Origin: Nageia nagi
Taxonomy: Eukaryota; Pinophyta
Assembly (NCBI GenBank): GCA_050084985.1
Contig: JBITNC010000002.1
Coordinates: 15,376,001-15,440,000, forward strand
Reading direction: 5' to 3'
DNA length: 64,000 bases
Below are positions 22,691 to 35,710 of the stretch, in pieces; position 1 is the first letter of the stretch, and the number at the start of each line of letters is the position of its first letter. The position numbers were made by a program, and so were the translations under genes. Under the pieces are notes generated by a model. That model ran no database searches. It was not told the origin of the DNA and saw only the letters and a list, made by a program, of their open reading frames with translations.

Positions 22691-23669
22691 GTAATAAGTC
22701 ACTTGTGTGCTTCTCTTGCATTCTTTTTCCTAGAGAAGTTGGATCCAATAGGCAATTCACTTGGGAAAATTAAAAATATTTATAAAATATAGGTGATAAG
22801 GTGCAAATTTGGTGGGGGGTATATTTGGCTAATTTATATAAAAAAAATACTTTAAATTTATAAAATTTTGGCTAACTAACCATGAAAAAAATATAAACCC
22901 AAAAAAATTAGGCTACCTAGGCCTAAGTCAATCAACATAAAAATAGCAAATCAAAAAATTAAAAATCCTAAAAAATAGCTATTTTTTAGGACAAATTGTA
23001 CTGATGGAGTACAATGCTCATAGATCTTGGACAAAAACAAGTGTATTAGGAAAGACTACACATTACTTACCAAACACCTTACTAAGAAGTAGTCCAATGG
23101 AATACATTATACACAAATAGAAGGTCCTATAATTTATTCAATCAAGCATAGCTTCTTGGAAACATAATGCTCTTAGGGTATGCATAAAACTATACAAAAA
23201 AAAGGGGAAATGCTTGTAAGGTACGGTCTCCACCCTTGATCAAAATGGATAGGCTTGACAACATTTTACCCATTATACATACAAATGATAAGAAGATCTA
23301 GTGGTAATTAGGACTAACTACACTTTAGAACTTACATACTACTTTCTTGAAATTAAATAAAATACATAGTGGGTGTCATCACATGGCTCAATGAAATTTC
23401 ATTTCAATACTATGTTCTAAAGAAATAATTTCACGTTTACTCATAAGACTATGGACTTAGTTTTTCCTATCCTTTATTGCATATGTGTATAGACAAAAAT
23501 GTACAACCATTCACATGCAAAGTATCCATATTTGCTAACATTATAAATTTAATGAAAATCTAACCAACTCAAATACTTGGACAATCTTTTTTTAAAACAC
23601 ACATAGCTCCTTCAAACAAATAAAAACCAAACTTAGCTAAGCATTTTAGCATTAATATATAAAATTCTA
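22691..23669. other. AT-rich spacer with a 24 bp perfect palindrome
   Basis: No gene recognised. A perfect 24 bp palindrome lies at 22967-22990 (half-site CCTAAAAAATAG). The stretch may be the distal part of the LTR-like repeat that becomes recognisable from about 23670. Confidence 0.4.
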
Positions 23670-24580
23670 GGGAAAGCACCTTGGCTTAAGAGGAGATGAA
23701 TTCCTTTCTTCACATCCTCCATGATCAACTTTTGGGAGAAAATAAAAGTAAAGTATTTTCCAATGGTCACCCACCTAAATATTTATATCCAAAGTTGGGT
23801 ATAATATATCCAGGAATGTGGCTATTCGTCCAACCCTTTTTTTTTGGAAGGTGTAGACATTTTATTTTTTTTGTGCTAAGAATCAAATAATTTTGTTTGC
23901 AAGTATTGCATCATACAAAAATAATTTGGACCCTTTATGTTAAGTGAAAAATTATATCCAATTATTTTATGCACCTAACATAAGAAAATAATTTGTGTGG
24001 GGATCCCTTCTCCATTATTTTCAGAAAATCCCAAAATAACCTTGTAACCTACAAAACATGATAAACAATCCATTTTACCCTATATTTTATTTTTATCAAA
24101 ATTTACTAATATTTTTAAGTGAAAAAATTAAATTCAAATGAATGGAATATTCCTTGCATCATTCGAACACAGTTAATCACTTTCAAAAATGCACATCAAA
24201 TTTTTAACACTCATTTTCACTTACAATCATCCTTTCATCCTGCAAGATAAATTTATCACTACACACACACATACAACATCAAAATAAAATATTATGTGCA
24301 ATAATAATGGGATGCATCTATATGATCTATGAAGGTCATCATGGCCTATTAGCAAATCAATGCCAATCATTTCCTCACTCTTACCAATTTGTTCCCGTAA
24401 CCAACTCATCCTTTGTCCTCGGGTCTCTAACTTGATTTTCCATCTCGAGTAAACCTGTAACATGTGTCATAAAATCTTAAAGCTAGCATCAAATCAACAC
24501 AAGTAATGCATATATCCACTCAAGATTAATCATCTCATAAATAATCTTAATTACATTCAAATTCGTAATGGCATTGGTAA
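23670..24580 (-). repeat. LTR-like repeat, minus orientation, left copy
   Basis: Diverged direct copy of 28345-29300. Landmarks in order are AGCACCTTG(G)CTTAAG, a TCCTG(C/T)A(A/G)GATAA word followed by a CACACACAC run, CCAATCATTTCCTC...TTTGTTCCC, and CATCATAAA. The LTR sense is inferred from the right copy, which begins TGTAATGACCC on the minus strand. Sequence ends are decayed. Confidence 0.5.
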
Positions 24581-27500
24581 CGCAACCTACTTTCATCATC
24601 TAAACTCCTAAATTTTTGGACCAATTTTTTTTGAGCTAATCAAACTATTTTCATCATATGGTTCACTATTTATGAACTTTATCCCACATATGTTACCTAA
24701 TGATACATCAATTACTTTATTTAGACTTTTCCTTCCCTTGTTAAGTATAAGGGTATGTTCACTAGGTATTATTGCCCTTGCTTGCGAGTGGTTCCTCCTA
24801 ATGATCATGCCCTTATTTTCTTCAAGTGTGATATTGGAATTAATCACACCTGACAAATAACTAGAACCCACCTTTTTCATTTCCCTAGTATCCAAGTTCA
24901 AACTTATACATTTCATACCATGAGGTTTTCTACTAATATCACTAATTTTATTGCTAACATTAGTGGGTAGTTTGATAACTCTAAAACCTAATGCAAACCT
25001 AACACAAGGAATGATAATGTTGTCCTTATATTATTCTTTTTCACCCTTATGGATCCCAAACACTATTGATGAGAGTCCTCTTATTTGGTAGGGGAAATAT
25101 CCTATTGCAAGCATACTTATTTCATAGTTTCCTTGGTAATGCACCTATTCTACTTCCTATTAGATCGCCTTTTTATTTTGAAGATTCCTAGGGCTTCCCA
25201 ATTAAGTTCTTGTACTTATTCTTGGCCTAATACTAAAAAAAAAATTATTTTCTTTCTATATTTGATTATATTGTCTCCTAATTTACATTATATAACTCTA
25301 AATCATCTTGGTTAAAGCTTAGCTAGGTCTTCACTAGGTTTTAACCTCTCAATTTTGATTAATGTATCTTGCATGTCGATTACATTTACCTTATCCAAAT
25401 TTTTGAAATGTTCCATTGAGGATATGAATGTGATCATATTTATAGCTCATGATCATATTCATTTTCCTTTTTCATATATGAGGGAGGTTTATTCAAAGAT
25501 GATTCAATGCCATCTCTCGCATTATCGAATCTATCCAAAAGTTACCCTTTTGGTATATTCCTTAAGTTTCTTTATGAACTAATTTTATTAATGTTAGTCC
25601 TATTGCATTGTGTTAGAATCCAATGCTCTTAGGGTTTGCCTATTAGTGTAACTATAGTTACTAGCATTTTTCATTTGTTTTGCATGGGATCCCAATTTGA
25701 CCCATTGGGTCCCATTTATTCCCATCTCTATCCATTTTACCAACATGTTAGGTTTGATCCTAAACTTAAGTTTGGGTCCGAGTTTCCATTAAGGGGTAAT
25801 TCATCATTAGGGATAATTCATCATTTCCACATAGTTGGGATAACAATTAGAGTTTAGTGCCATCTTAGTTCTAATATATTTGAACAACCATATAGTTCTA
25901 CCTTAACACTTTACCATTAAACCACCATTTATAACAAACCTTTTACTTATTTTATGTCTACTACACTAGATGGTTTTGTCTATATATTAACACTTAGTAA
26001 CATTAAAAGCATGAAACATTCCATGACATCAACCATAGATTAGATGTAGACCAAAATTCCATAAAGTATAACCAAACAAAAATAAATCATGATATCCTTT
26101 ATTGGTGACATGCATTTCAATAAACCATAAAATTTGTACATCATGAAGCTACCACAAATAATTACTACAAGTTCAAGCTAATACAATAATTCAATAAATC
26201 AAGTACTAATGAAGTATAACCCCCATTTAATCATTAATGGGTCCTTTGAACAAATCAAGCCATTACATATCTAATAATTAAATAGTTCATCTTCATCCAT
26301 ACCTTAAGGTCTCGTCTGTTGTTTCTCGTCCATTGAACATTTCCAAGGACTGTAGGTGAAGGGATCGAGTACTATGAAGAGATGAGGATCAAGAAAAACC
26401 TTTATATTTTTGGGACCATAATGTAATGCAATAATTCATGTAACTAAGACCTCGAGAGGATTTTAAGTCCTTTTTGGACTACCTCCCTTCCTTGGTCAAG
26501 GATCATTCTACACATCCACACTGATTACAATAATTTTCATCCATGGATCCCATTTTAAAACCCTTTTCTAATTCATGCTTGTTAGAATTCTAATGTCAAA
26601 CCAACCTTTATAATTAATTCAATGTTTTGATAATTTATCACTTTAATTTCATTCTATTTAACAATTAATCCTTCCTTAATAGAATGTATCATAGAATAAC
26701 TTATTTATCAAAATTTTATTAACCATTTTATATTTTTTATTTCAAAATCCTTCTTCAAGTGATTACTTAATATGGATATTACCAAGAAATGAATTTATCT
26801 CCACTAAAAATCAAACCACTGCCAAGGAAATATCTTGAGAGAATGACTTAGAACAAGGGGTTACTTCATCATTTTCATATGTTAATTCTTTACTATAATA
26901 CACTTAAAAGCAAATAAGAATAGTTTTAGTACATTACCTTCTCATTAAGGATTAGATTTTATTTTGGTATTATTTTGATGATTATCTATATATTGTACTT
27001 CCATTAGCCAATTGATTGGTCAATGCTAAGAAGTGTGCTTGAAACTACAGGGGACTAATGATCTGGTGATTTTCTGGGAGTGATTAGTTTTTGAAAGTCT
27101 GCTATTTAGGTCGTTGGGGTGACATCTAACAATTTTGGGTGATACTTTACACTATGAGATCATTTAAAACCATGTTTCTTGGAAGACTCCCGAACTTCCT
27201 TTATGTGGTTTCACAGAGGAGAGAGGAAGATCGACATACATAGTAGACTACGAAAGAGAGGGAGAGATACATCTTGGTTTGGCTTCATTCTACACACAAC
27301 TCATTAAGATAATAAGCATTACATTTTTATTAAACTCTTAGTAACTAGGGAGCCTTGATGGATGTCATGATGCCTGGGTTTGACTATACTTTAACTTTCA
27401 TAGCATACAACATAATGTCAAACCTGCTAGCAAGTTTGTCTATCCACAACACAAGGAATGGAAGCTTAACAGAGAATGAGGCACATTATATCATAGAGAG

Positions 27501-28344
27501 ATATTACATAAAAAACATATACTTTTACAAGGTACAAATCCTTCCTAAGTTGAGTATATAAAAAGGTGGTCATCCATATTTAGGCCCATAAATGATCACA
27601 TTTGAGAAAGACTCGATAATGTTGTTGGAAGTGGAGTCGCAGGGAAAAATCATGAGTCAGGATATTATCTACATTTGAGGCCGAAGGAGTATGATATAGG
27701 GAAGTTCCATATGGGGAATATTACCTCCTTCCCCTATCAACATCCTTGATAATCTTGTGGAGAGATCAGAATGGAGAGTAGAATTTGGAGAAAAGAAAGA
27801 AATCATACTATTTGCTTACCCTATTTCGAGTGGAAACTAGACGTAGTGTGATTCACATGGCCTCCCTATGGAGTTTTCTTCAAACTACTATCATCATCTA
27901 TGGAGATTAACTATGAAAGAGGATCTCACATTGGCTACTCTCAATCCCTTGATCATCACCCTTCCATGGCAGCACACGCACAGGGGAGGCAAGTTCAAAG
28001 AACCCATGAAACTCAAGAACATAGGGTTCTTCGAAGGGTGTAGTCATTTCATATTTTCTTGAAATAGTACATCCAATAGTATAAAAATAAACCATTTCTA
28101 TTGGATAGAGTGTAATCATATTATCTTTTCAAAAAGAAATAATAATAAACTCTACCTTTTAATAAAACAACAAACGGTGCCATATACTCCAATGACAGTA
28201 AACGAAAAGCATATCTTCTCAAAGAAAATATGACTGTTATTAACATTTTGTAATCCTATTTCAAAAATATGTAAGTATAAAATAACATTTCCTCTAAATC
28301 AATCCAATTCAGCAAGTAGATAAGAACTAAAAGATATAAAGAAA
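24581..28344. other. Interior between two LTR-like repeats, no domain recognised
   Basis: This should be the interior of an LTR retrotransposon if the flanking repeats are its LTRs, but I could not recognise gag, protease, reverse transcriptase or integrase motifs on either strand. The longest stretches (minus 24916-24608, 102 codons; plus 25636-25857; plus 27868-28062) have no family I know. Base composition around 27200-28050 is somewhat richer in G+C than its surroundings. Confidence 0.35.
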
Positions 28345-29355
28345 AGAGCACCTTGCTTAAGAAGGGGAAGAGGTTCCATTACTTCACGGGTTACAAAGTG
28401 AGAAGAGATAGTTTTCTAGCTTGGTTGCTTGGTTAATTTGTTGATTGTTAAAGGGATCCTTCAATATTTATAGGCTTAAGGTAAAGGAAAATACCAATTG
28501 TCTTCCTATTCCCACTTTAACTCCACTTAATGGGTTAGAACCAAAATAATAATTTTTAATTCAAAAGTGGGGTTTAAAGTAAGATTATGCGATCAAGTCT
28601 CATTTGGAAGCATTTAACCTAGGTTACTATTCAAAAAATATTTAATTCACTATTACTTACCACCTCACACATTAAAACAAAATACATGTGCCTTACCCCA
28701 ATAATGCCTTAATTAATACACATTATCAAAATAACTTTAAATATTAAATCCCCCCTTAAATATTGTTTCCACTATTAGCCCCCATGTGGCAATAGTCTAA
28801 GCACTTATTTTTAACTTTACCCCATTTAAAAAATATTTTCCTAACCTTAAGTCAAATTTTTTTTTTTTAACTTAACAAGGTATATTCTTTTTCCCTCCAT
28901 TTTTCAAATTCAAAATGCAAAAACATACAATAAGGGAGTTTACACACACATTTACCTGTGATAATTGCCTCATCCTGTAGGATAAGATTAGTAGTACACA
29001 CACACATCATAGCACATATATTTATAAAAATAAACATTCATGACTAATAATACTATCATGCAACTACATGATCTAAGATGGTAATTTTAGGGTTTATTAG
29101 TGATCCAACACCAATGATTTCCTCCTTTTTACCCTTTTGTTCCCATCACCAATTCACCTTTGGTCCTTGGATGCACTTTCATCTCTAGGTAACCTATTAA
29201 TTGCATCATAAATATCAAATCCAACATAAGATTGACATAAATAATACTTTTCTCAACTTAAAATGCATTATAACATAACAATATTTCAAACCTGATCACA
29301 TTCATATCCTTAAGGGTACTCGAGGTTAAATAGTGCAATTGGGTGGGTCATTACA
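28345..29355 (-). repeat. LTR-like repeat, minus orientation, right copy
   Basis: Read on the minus strand it starts at 29355 with TGTAATGACCC, a typical TG start for a Ty3/gypsy LTR. A TATAAATA element (complement at 28465-28472) suits an LTR promoter. The repeat pairs with 23670-24580. Its edge at 29355 directly abuts integrase codons on the plus strand, so the element appears to have inserted into, or recombined with, an older gypsy copy. Confidence 0.5.
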
Positions 29356-29356
29356 A

Positions 29357-29790
29357 CCATTTTCATTAGTCTATGGAGATGAGGTTGTAATACCATTAGA
29401 GTTGGAGTTGCCATCCTTATGAATTTCATTACAAGAAGAAATATCATATGAAGAATCAAGGAAAGCTAGATTGCAACAATTGGAATCACTTGATGAGAAA
29501 AGAATCAAGGTTGCAATTGAACATCAAAAAGCTTATCATGCAAATTTGAAAAGGGCATTTGGAAATAAGATTAAACCCAATGAATTCAAGGTGGGAGACT
29601 TGGAACTAAAAAAAAAAACATTAACAAGATAATTGCAAATGAAGTAAAAGGGAAATTTGAGCCAAATTGGATAGGCCCATTTGTTGTAATTGAAGCAACA
29701 AGAGGAGGAGCTTACAAGTTATCATCCATGGATGGAAAAGAACAACCCAAAACCTTCAATTCCATGCACCTTAAATGCTTCTTTGTGTAA
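29357..29790 (+). pseudogene. Ty3/gypsy integrase C-terminal remnant
   Basis: Begins PFSLVYGDEVVIPLELE, the conserved end of the integrase core. It continues ARLQQLESLDEKRIKVAIEH, QKAYHANLKRAF, IKPNEFKVGD and, after a frameshift at a run of A near 29610-29622, KFEPNWIGPFVV, GGAYKLSS and NSMHLKCFFV, with a stop at 29788. This is the GPY/F-type module that ends many plant gypsy polyproteins. It is truncated at its start by the LTR-like repeat. Confidence 0.85.
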
Positions 29791-29987
29791 TGCAATGGCT
29801 ATGTGCCTTACAAAATAATGAATATTTCACATAAGGTATATGAATTTTATTTTTCATTTACATTTTTATAGTTTCTTTCATTATTTTCATGCAACTAACA
29901 ATGTGCATTACTATCTGTACATCGCTAACTATGTAAAAAAAAAACACAACACTATAATGTCTATGGACCATGGATAAATAAACGTTA

Positions 29988-30420
29988 GGTCACTGATAGC
30001 CATCAATATGAGTAGTGAGAGTTCACTCACTTGAAAGATAAATCAAGAATGCAATCATAAGCAATATGTGGACATTGATTCATCCTATCTCAGGGTCATA
30101 GACATAAAATGTATGACCACCAATAGCCATCGATACAACTAGTAAGAGTTCACTCACTTAAAAGTTTAATTGGTGATGCATTCATAAGAAAGATGTGGAT
30201 ATTGATTCATCCTTAATGGACTATACAACTTGCTATGTATCCACATGGTTTTTTCTTTGAACCATACAAAGCATAATTTCTTACGGTCATAGACATAAAA
30301 TATATGACCATTGATAGCCATCGATACAGCTAGTGAGAGTTCTCTCACTTAAAAAAGAAAAATTGATAATGTAGCCATAAGTAAGATTGCTAACATTGAT
30401 TCATCATTAATGAAAGACCC
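29988..30420. repeat. Three tandem repeats of 125-180 bp
   Basis: Three units share GATAGCCATCGATAC, AGTGAGAGTTCACTCACTT and ATTGATTCATCCTTAATG. Unit starts are near 29988, 30117 and 30302. The second unit carries an extra block of about 60 bp (CATGGTTTTTTCTTTGAACC region). They lie between the integrase tail and the TIR element. Confidence 0.75.
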
Positions 30421-30447
30421 AACTCACTATGTATCTAAAATATTTTC

Positions 30448-31408
30448 GAGTAAATGCAAGAAGATGAGTCCCACTTTGGAGGTAGTCTTATGAACTGCTA
30501 GGTTTTTGTATTTGTTTAATAACTTTTTATTTCTTAGAATTATGAAAAAAATATATGTGCACCATTTGTATACAATTCTTCACAAGTTAAATAAAAAATA
30601 AATTAAAAATGATAAGTTTTATTCAAATTATGCTTATCGAACATGAGCATTTTTTGAAACAATAATCATGGCCAATAAAAAATAAAATATTCATGGTAAA
30701 AATACAAAAAATATTCTCCATAATATTTAGTGTCTTAGGTATCTTTAACCAAAAGGATTTAAAAAAATATTTTAATTTAGGTCAAGTTATGCTTGATAGA
30801 CACGAGGGGTATGGTCTTGAAATTGTATTTTTTAAACAATGGTTTTTGTATTTATTTAATAACTTTTTATTTTTTCATAATTGTGAAAAAAATAATATAT
30901 GTGCAATTCTACATACAATTTTTCATAAGATAAAAAAAAATAAAAATGATAAGTTTAGGTCAAATTATGCTTGTTGAACACGAACAATTTTTGAAATGAT
31001 AATCACAGTTAATAAAAAATTATTAAAAAATAAAATATTACAAAATAATAAACTCCACAATTTTTAGGGTATTAGGTATCTTTACTCAAAAGGATTTTAA
31101 AATATATTTTAATTTATGTTTAATTATGCTTACCGAACACAATGGGGGTATGGTCTTGAAACTGTATTTTTTAAATAGTGGCTTTTAAATATGTCTACAA
31201 AAAAATAATTTCTATAATTTGGGTATTAGAATAAATTACATATTTGAAAACTAGACTTTGAGAACTATATTTTTATCCAAGTGACCTTTTTCAAGAAACA
31301 AAATCTAAGTGCTTCAAATTTTAAGATCAAGTACAAGCAAACCTAAAAATCAGAAAAAACACTTCCACTTTTTGGATAAAAGTGGGACTCATCTTCTTGT
31401 ACTTACCC
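30448..31408. mobile_element. Non-autonomous TIR element, copy 1 (961 bp)
   Basis: Terminal inverted repeats: left GAGTAAATGCAAGAAGATGA, continuing GTCCCACTTT; right (complement) GGGTAAGTACAAGAAGATGA, continuing GTCCCACTTT. Flanks are TTTTC (30443-30447) and TTTTA (31409-31413), compatible with a 5 bp target duplication with one mismatch. Inside, a unit of about 345 bp is duplicated in tandem (about 30500-30838 and 30839-31190). No transposase ORF. The right part is homologous, inverted, to copy 2 at 45389-46444. It does not start with CACTA and matches no superfamily that I can name. Confidence 0.65.
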
Positions 31409-34400
31409 TTTTATGCAGGGTATATTTAACACTCTTTGTAGAAATGATGTAGAATCCACACCATCAATGGTGTACACTATTGTTTACTTGCAACTAGTAG
31501 CATGCATATGAATGAACCTAGATCTCAAATCAAGTGATCTCTTCTATATCAAGGCATGGATGTAAGTACATCACATTCTTGAGCACCAAAAATGATGAAA
31601 TGATAAGATTTATGGTTAGAAAATGTAAGGGGATAAAGAACCTCTTCTATTTCAAAGATTGGATGTGGTACCATAAGAACACCTTATAGTAGAGTTCCTT
31701 ACATGATAGAAATATTGCAAGGGGTAAAAGGATGCAGTTCTTTAGGCATTACCTTGGCTACACCACTTAAGGAGCTTTCTTGGGGAAACCAGGTCAAAAG
31801 AGGGCAACAAAGGACCCTCATCATGACATGGTAGTGTTGGATAAAGAGTTCAAAGTTCTTAAAAATTTCTTCTAAACTTTTTCTTTGGATATGAAATTTC
31901 ATTTCTTCAATCACACCTCCAAAGAGGGGCAAAATGTAGATGCCTAAAAATAAATTATCACTTATTAAATAATCCATTTTATAACATTAAGGGATATTTA
32001 TTGTAAAAAAGGGTTAAAATATACCCAAGGTAATGCAATCAATGTAATGAACCATTATATGATGTAAAGATTATCAAATATCAAAAAGGACATCACAAAT
32101 AATGTAATGAGCAATGATCCCAAGAATCAAAGATAATCAAAACATTACTATAAAAAATAATCAAAGGCAACATAATTGACATCGGTAGATATCTAGAGAA
32201 AAAAACCAAGACATACAATATCATTCTATCTAACCAACAATGATGTTTTGTAACACTATCTCTACATAGATTCGTTAAACCCCTCATTTCACTTATTCAT
32301 ATCTTTTCTACTATTTGTAAATTTGCTTATTTCATGTAGCTAATAGCATGCTCATATCGTGTTCTATGGGGATTAATGTATGGTCTTTCTTATTTTATGA
32401 TTATGTGAATGCAATAAAGGTACCTTAAGTATCATGTTCATTCGATAGCATATTTCTTATATATGCTTCAATATTACATTATAGGAAAATAGTGCTTTAT
32501 TTTATCACTTATGCATTGTTTTTAGTCTATAGTATGCATGCATGAAAATCCAAACAAATAAGAAAAAGCTCTTGTCAATTAAGAAAAATCCAATATCAAC
32601 AACAACAACTCTTCAAGACCCTTGGATGGGATCCGAAGGGAGAAAAGATCCATACAACTCTATTTTCCATCCATGTCATTGGATAGGAGATAGCCCACTA
32701 TATTAAACAAGTACATTTTAATTTCTAGTTTTCAATTTTTGAATGATCTTGGTTGTAAATAATGAGATTTGCTAGAATGAGAAAAACTTAGATCATATAC
32801 AAAAACACCAAATTTTCCCAATTGCATCTAAAATCTACTTCTTCCTTCCCTAATTCAAGTTTTGCCTAATGGGGAGATAGTAACCATTTCCTATAGTCAA
32901 AGATCATTAGGGTCGATCTCAAATTTTTATATGTATTATATGTAAATTAGATAAGCATTTATGTTTTTTCATTATTACTGCGTAGCCATAAGGTGTTCTA
33001 AATGACTTTTTCACTGCCATATACTTATTTTTATCGAGAAGCTTCCTTTTTGAATGTAATGAACTAGTTTATGAAGCAATATAATAAGATAATTTTGTGG
33101 ACAATTGCTACAACTAATTTGAATTATTCTATTCTATCATTTTTTTCCCTGCTCTATAATTTCCTTTATTATATATAGTCTTGAGTTGAATATTTGTAGG
33201 GCTCGATTATGTTGAAGTAAACAATAACTACTTTAAAGTCTGCAAACATGGAATTTACCTTCTCCTATAGTTTAAAAATAATAAATTTTGATGTTGGATG
33301 TATACATAGAAGTGAATATGATGCTAGAGCTAAAGACATGTTGAACAACATAAGGTGTATCTATATTTTTCTATATGCACAACAAATGTGCGATTGCTTC
33401 TTAATAAAATATAGTGATTTTAAGCTTTAAACAATAGTTTGTAAAAAGGTTTCAATATTTCTTTCAAAACCCATTTTGATATAATATATTATATTTTGTT
33501 ATTTTTGCAAATTTGTTGTTAGCGTGTTATAATTTTTTCAGCTTGCTTTTTTTTATTTCTTATCAAATTTAGAGTCAAAAAGTCTTTATGTGAATACACC
33601 TCAATAAAATGATTATGAATATATTTATTTCTTTAACACACATATTCAATTTTTAACCAAATTATAATATCTTCGAACTAAATTTTAGGTTTTTTCTAAT
33701 GATAATCCCTACTAAATATCATTAATGTGTTAATTGTTATGCATAAAGGCCTTTATAGGTTAAGTTTTATATTCATCCTTTGCAAATGTGGAGGCAATGC
33801 ATGAATGATTATTAATCTTGAACTTTCTTATGAAATGAGTCTAAAAAGTGAAATTTGTGGAGTAATTATGTTATAGAGGAATTAATTTTGTTGATTCTTA
33901 TTAAAATATTAAGGGAATATGCCATGATATCTATATATTGTGTTACCAAATGATATTATTGTTATATTGTAATTGATATTTCTTATTGGAAATCATCTCT
34001 CATTGAGTAGATCTAACACAAAATGAATAATTTTGTACATCATATTTTGTATTTTTAATTATTATCAAACCAATAACAACATCCATTCCTTAGTAATATA
34101 GTTTAACATTCTTATTTATTTAAATATATGAAAAATAATAATTTTTTATTGCATATTCCAAGGTTTACTAGAGAAAACTATGATTATTATTTGTACTAAA
34201 AGATAAAACTAAATCAAATAAAGAACTTAAAAAGAAATAGATCTTTATTTATGATTGAAAAATATTACCATGTACAAACTTAAATATTACTATGTACAAA
34301 CTTAAATATTACACAAAAATCCACTATAACCTCTTATAAAAATAAAGAACATAAAGAAATAGATTTTTATTGATGATTGAAAAATATTATAAAGTACAAA

Positions 34401-35710
34401 TTTAAATGAAATATATTAGATGCACTCTCACTTTCTTACAAAAAATGGGATGCACTTCTCATAATCCAACAAAATTACAAATATAAATTTTGATTTAAAT
34501 AAAATGACAATCAAAATTTCAAATTATCACATATTTGTTGGAAGTTGAAATAAGCTTTGGTTCTATCCATTTTCTGTAATGTTGGATGATGTGCCTATTT
34601 GTGAACAATGTATACGTGCATCATGATCAATGCCACTCAACTCTTTATCCCCATCTCTCTCAATATTGGGAACACTTCATCTATTTCTTAAGGAAGTTTA
34701 GTTAGTAAGTGCTCAATCATAAGGAAAATTCTCCACTTTCTATGAAGATACATCATAGATTTTGTAAGCAAAACTCTTCTATTGTTATCACCAAGTGCGA
34801 TTCTAATCACTCTAAAAAGAAATTAAATAATATAATTTATAAACCATATATTATTTTTTCATAAAAAAACTAACAAAAATATGATTTCTTTTGAATTTGA
34901 TACCCAACCTCTTTTGAAAGTTGATATGTAGGATGTGTTCTTTCTCTAACTCTCTTTAGACTCTTTGAGGGCATAATTGCTAAATTGTTGCAAGTGCATC
35001 TGATTCCTCAATAGCTTAAGTATATATGGTACCCTTTGTATTTTATACATCATATTACATGGTAGTTGGTACCCAAAATGGCTAAATGTGCATAATGTTG
35101 TTGTGCGTTATTTTTTTTTCAAGTCTAAATAACAATTTTTTAATTTTAATTTTTATTTTCAATGCTAAATAGTGGGTTTTTTAATTTTTTATTTTATTTT
35201 CAAGGCTATAAGGTGTGAAACAATATGGGTTATTGAAATTTAATTTTTTTATTTATTTTCAAGGCTACAAGATGTAAAAATATGGAAATTTTGGCATTTT
35301 AACTCTCTAGGACCATGGACGGAGGTCAAAAAGTTAGCTAATCTTAAATTTCAAAAAAATAAATTTTAACTTGTAAGAGATTTAAAAAAAAAAAATTTAG
35401 CTTGTAAGAGATAAATAGCCACTAAGAAAATTGCCATCTCATAATAACTTCTCATAGAGCCTACAAAATGCTTCTTTAAAATAAAAACATTGATTTATCT
35501 CTCAATGTAGACTTGATCTTATCCAATCCCTTTGACATTTTCCTAAATTATTTCGATGTCTTATCCTCACTAGAGATCATGTCAATAATGAGATTAGTAT
35601 TTCAAATTGGACCTCCTATGCTTCATCAATTTATACCATACCTAACCAACCTCTTATCATGTTACATCCTACCATACTTCTTGCCACATATTCACTATTG
35701 AACTTATTAA
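31409..35710. other. AT-rich intergenic stretch, no gene recognised
   Basis: Several ORFs of 60-92 codons occur (for example minus 31977-31699), but none shows motifs, signal peptides or family resemblance that I can support. A local duplication of about 85 bp is visible near 34225-34310 and 34340-34420 (AAAGAAATAGAT...GATTGAAAAATATTA). Probably old, decayed transposon sequence. Confidence 0.4.

Noticed and set aside
22542-22760. 72-codon ORF with LLLKMSN/LLLKTSD repeats
   Set aside because: By-product of the 42 bp minisatellite; the repeat period is divisible by three, so one frame stays open.
24608-24916. 102-codon minus-strand ORF
   Set aside because: No domain recognised, overlapped by an open frame on the other strand, and lies inside a presumed dead LTR element.
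29988-30420. CRISPR-like array
   Set aside because: Only three long, uneven units with no short regular repeats or spacers, in a plant nuclear setting.
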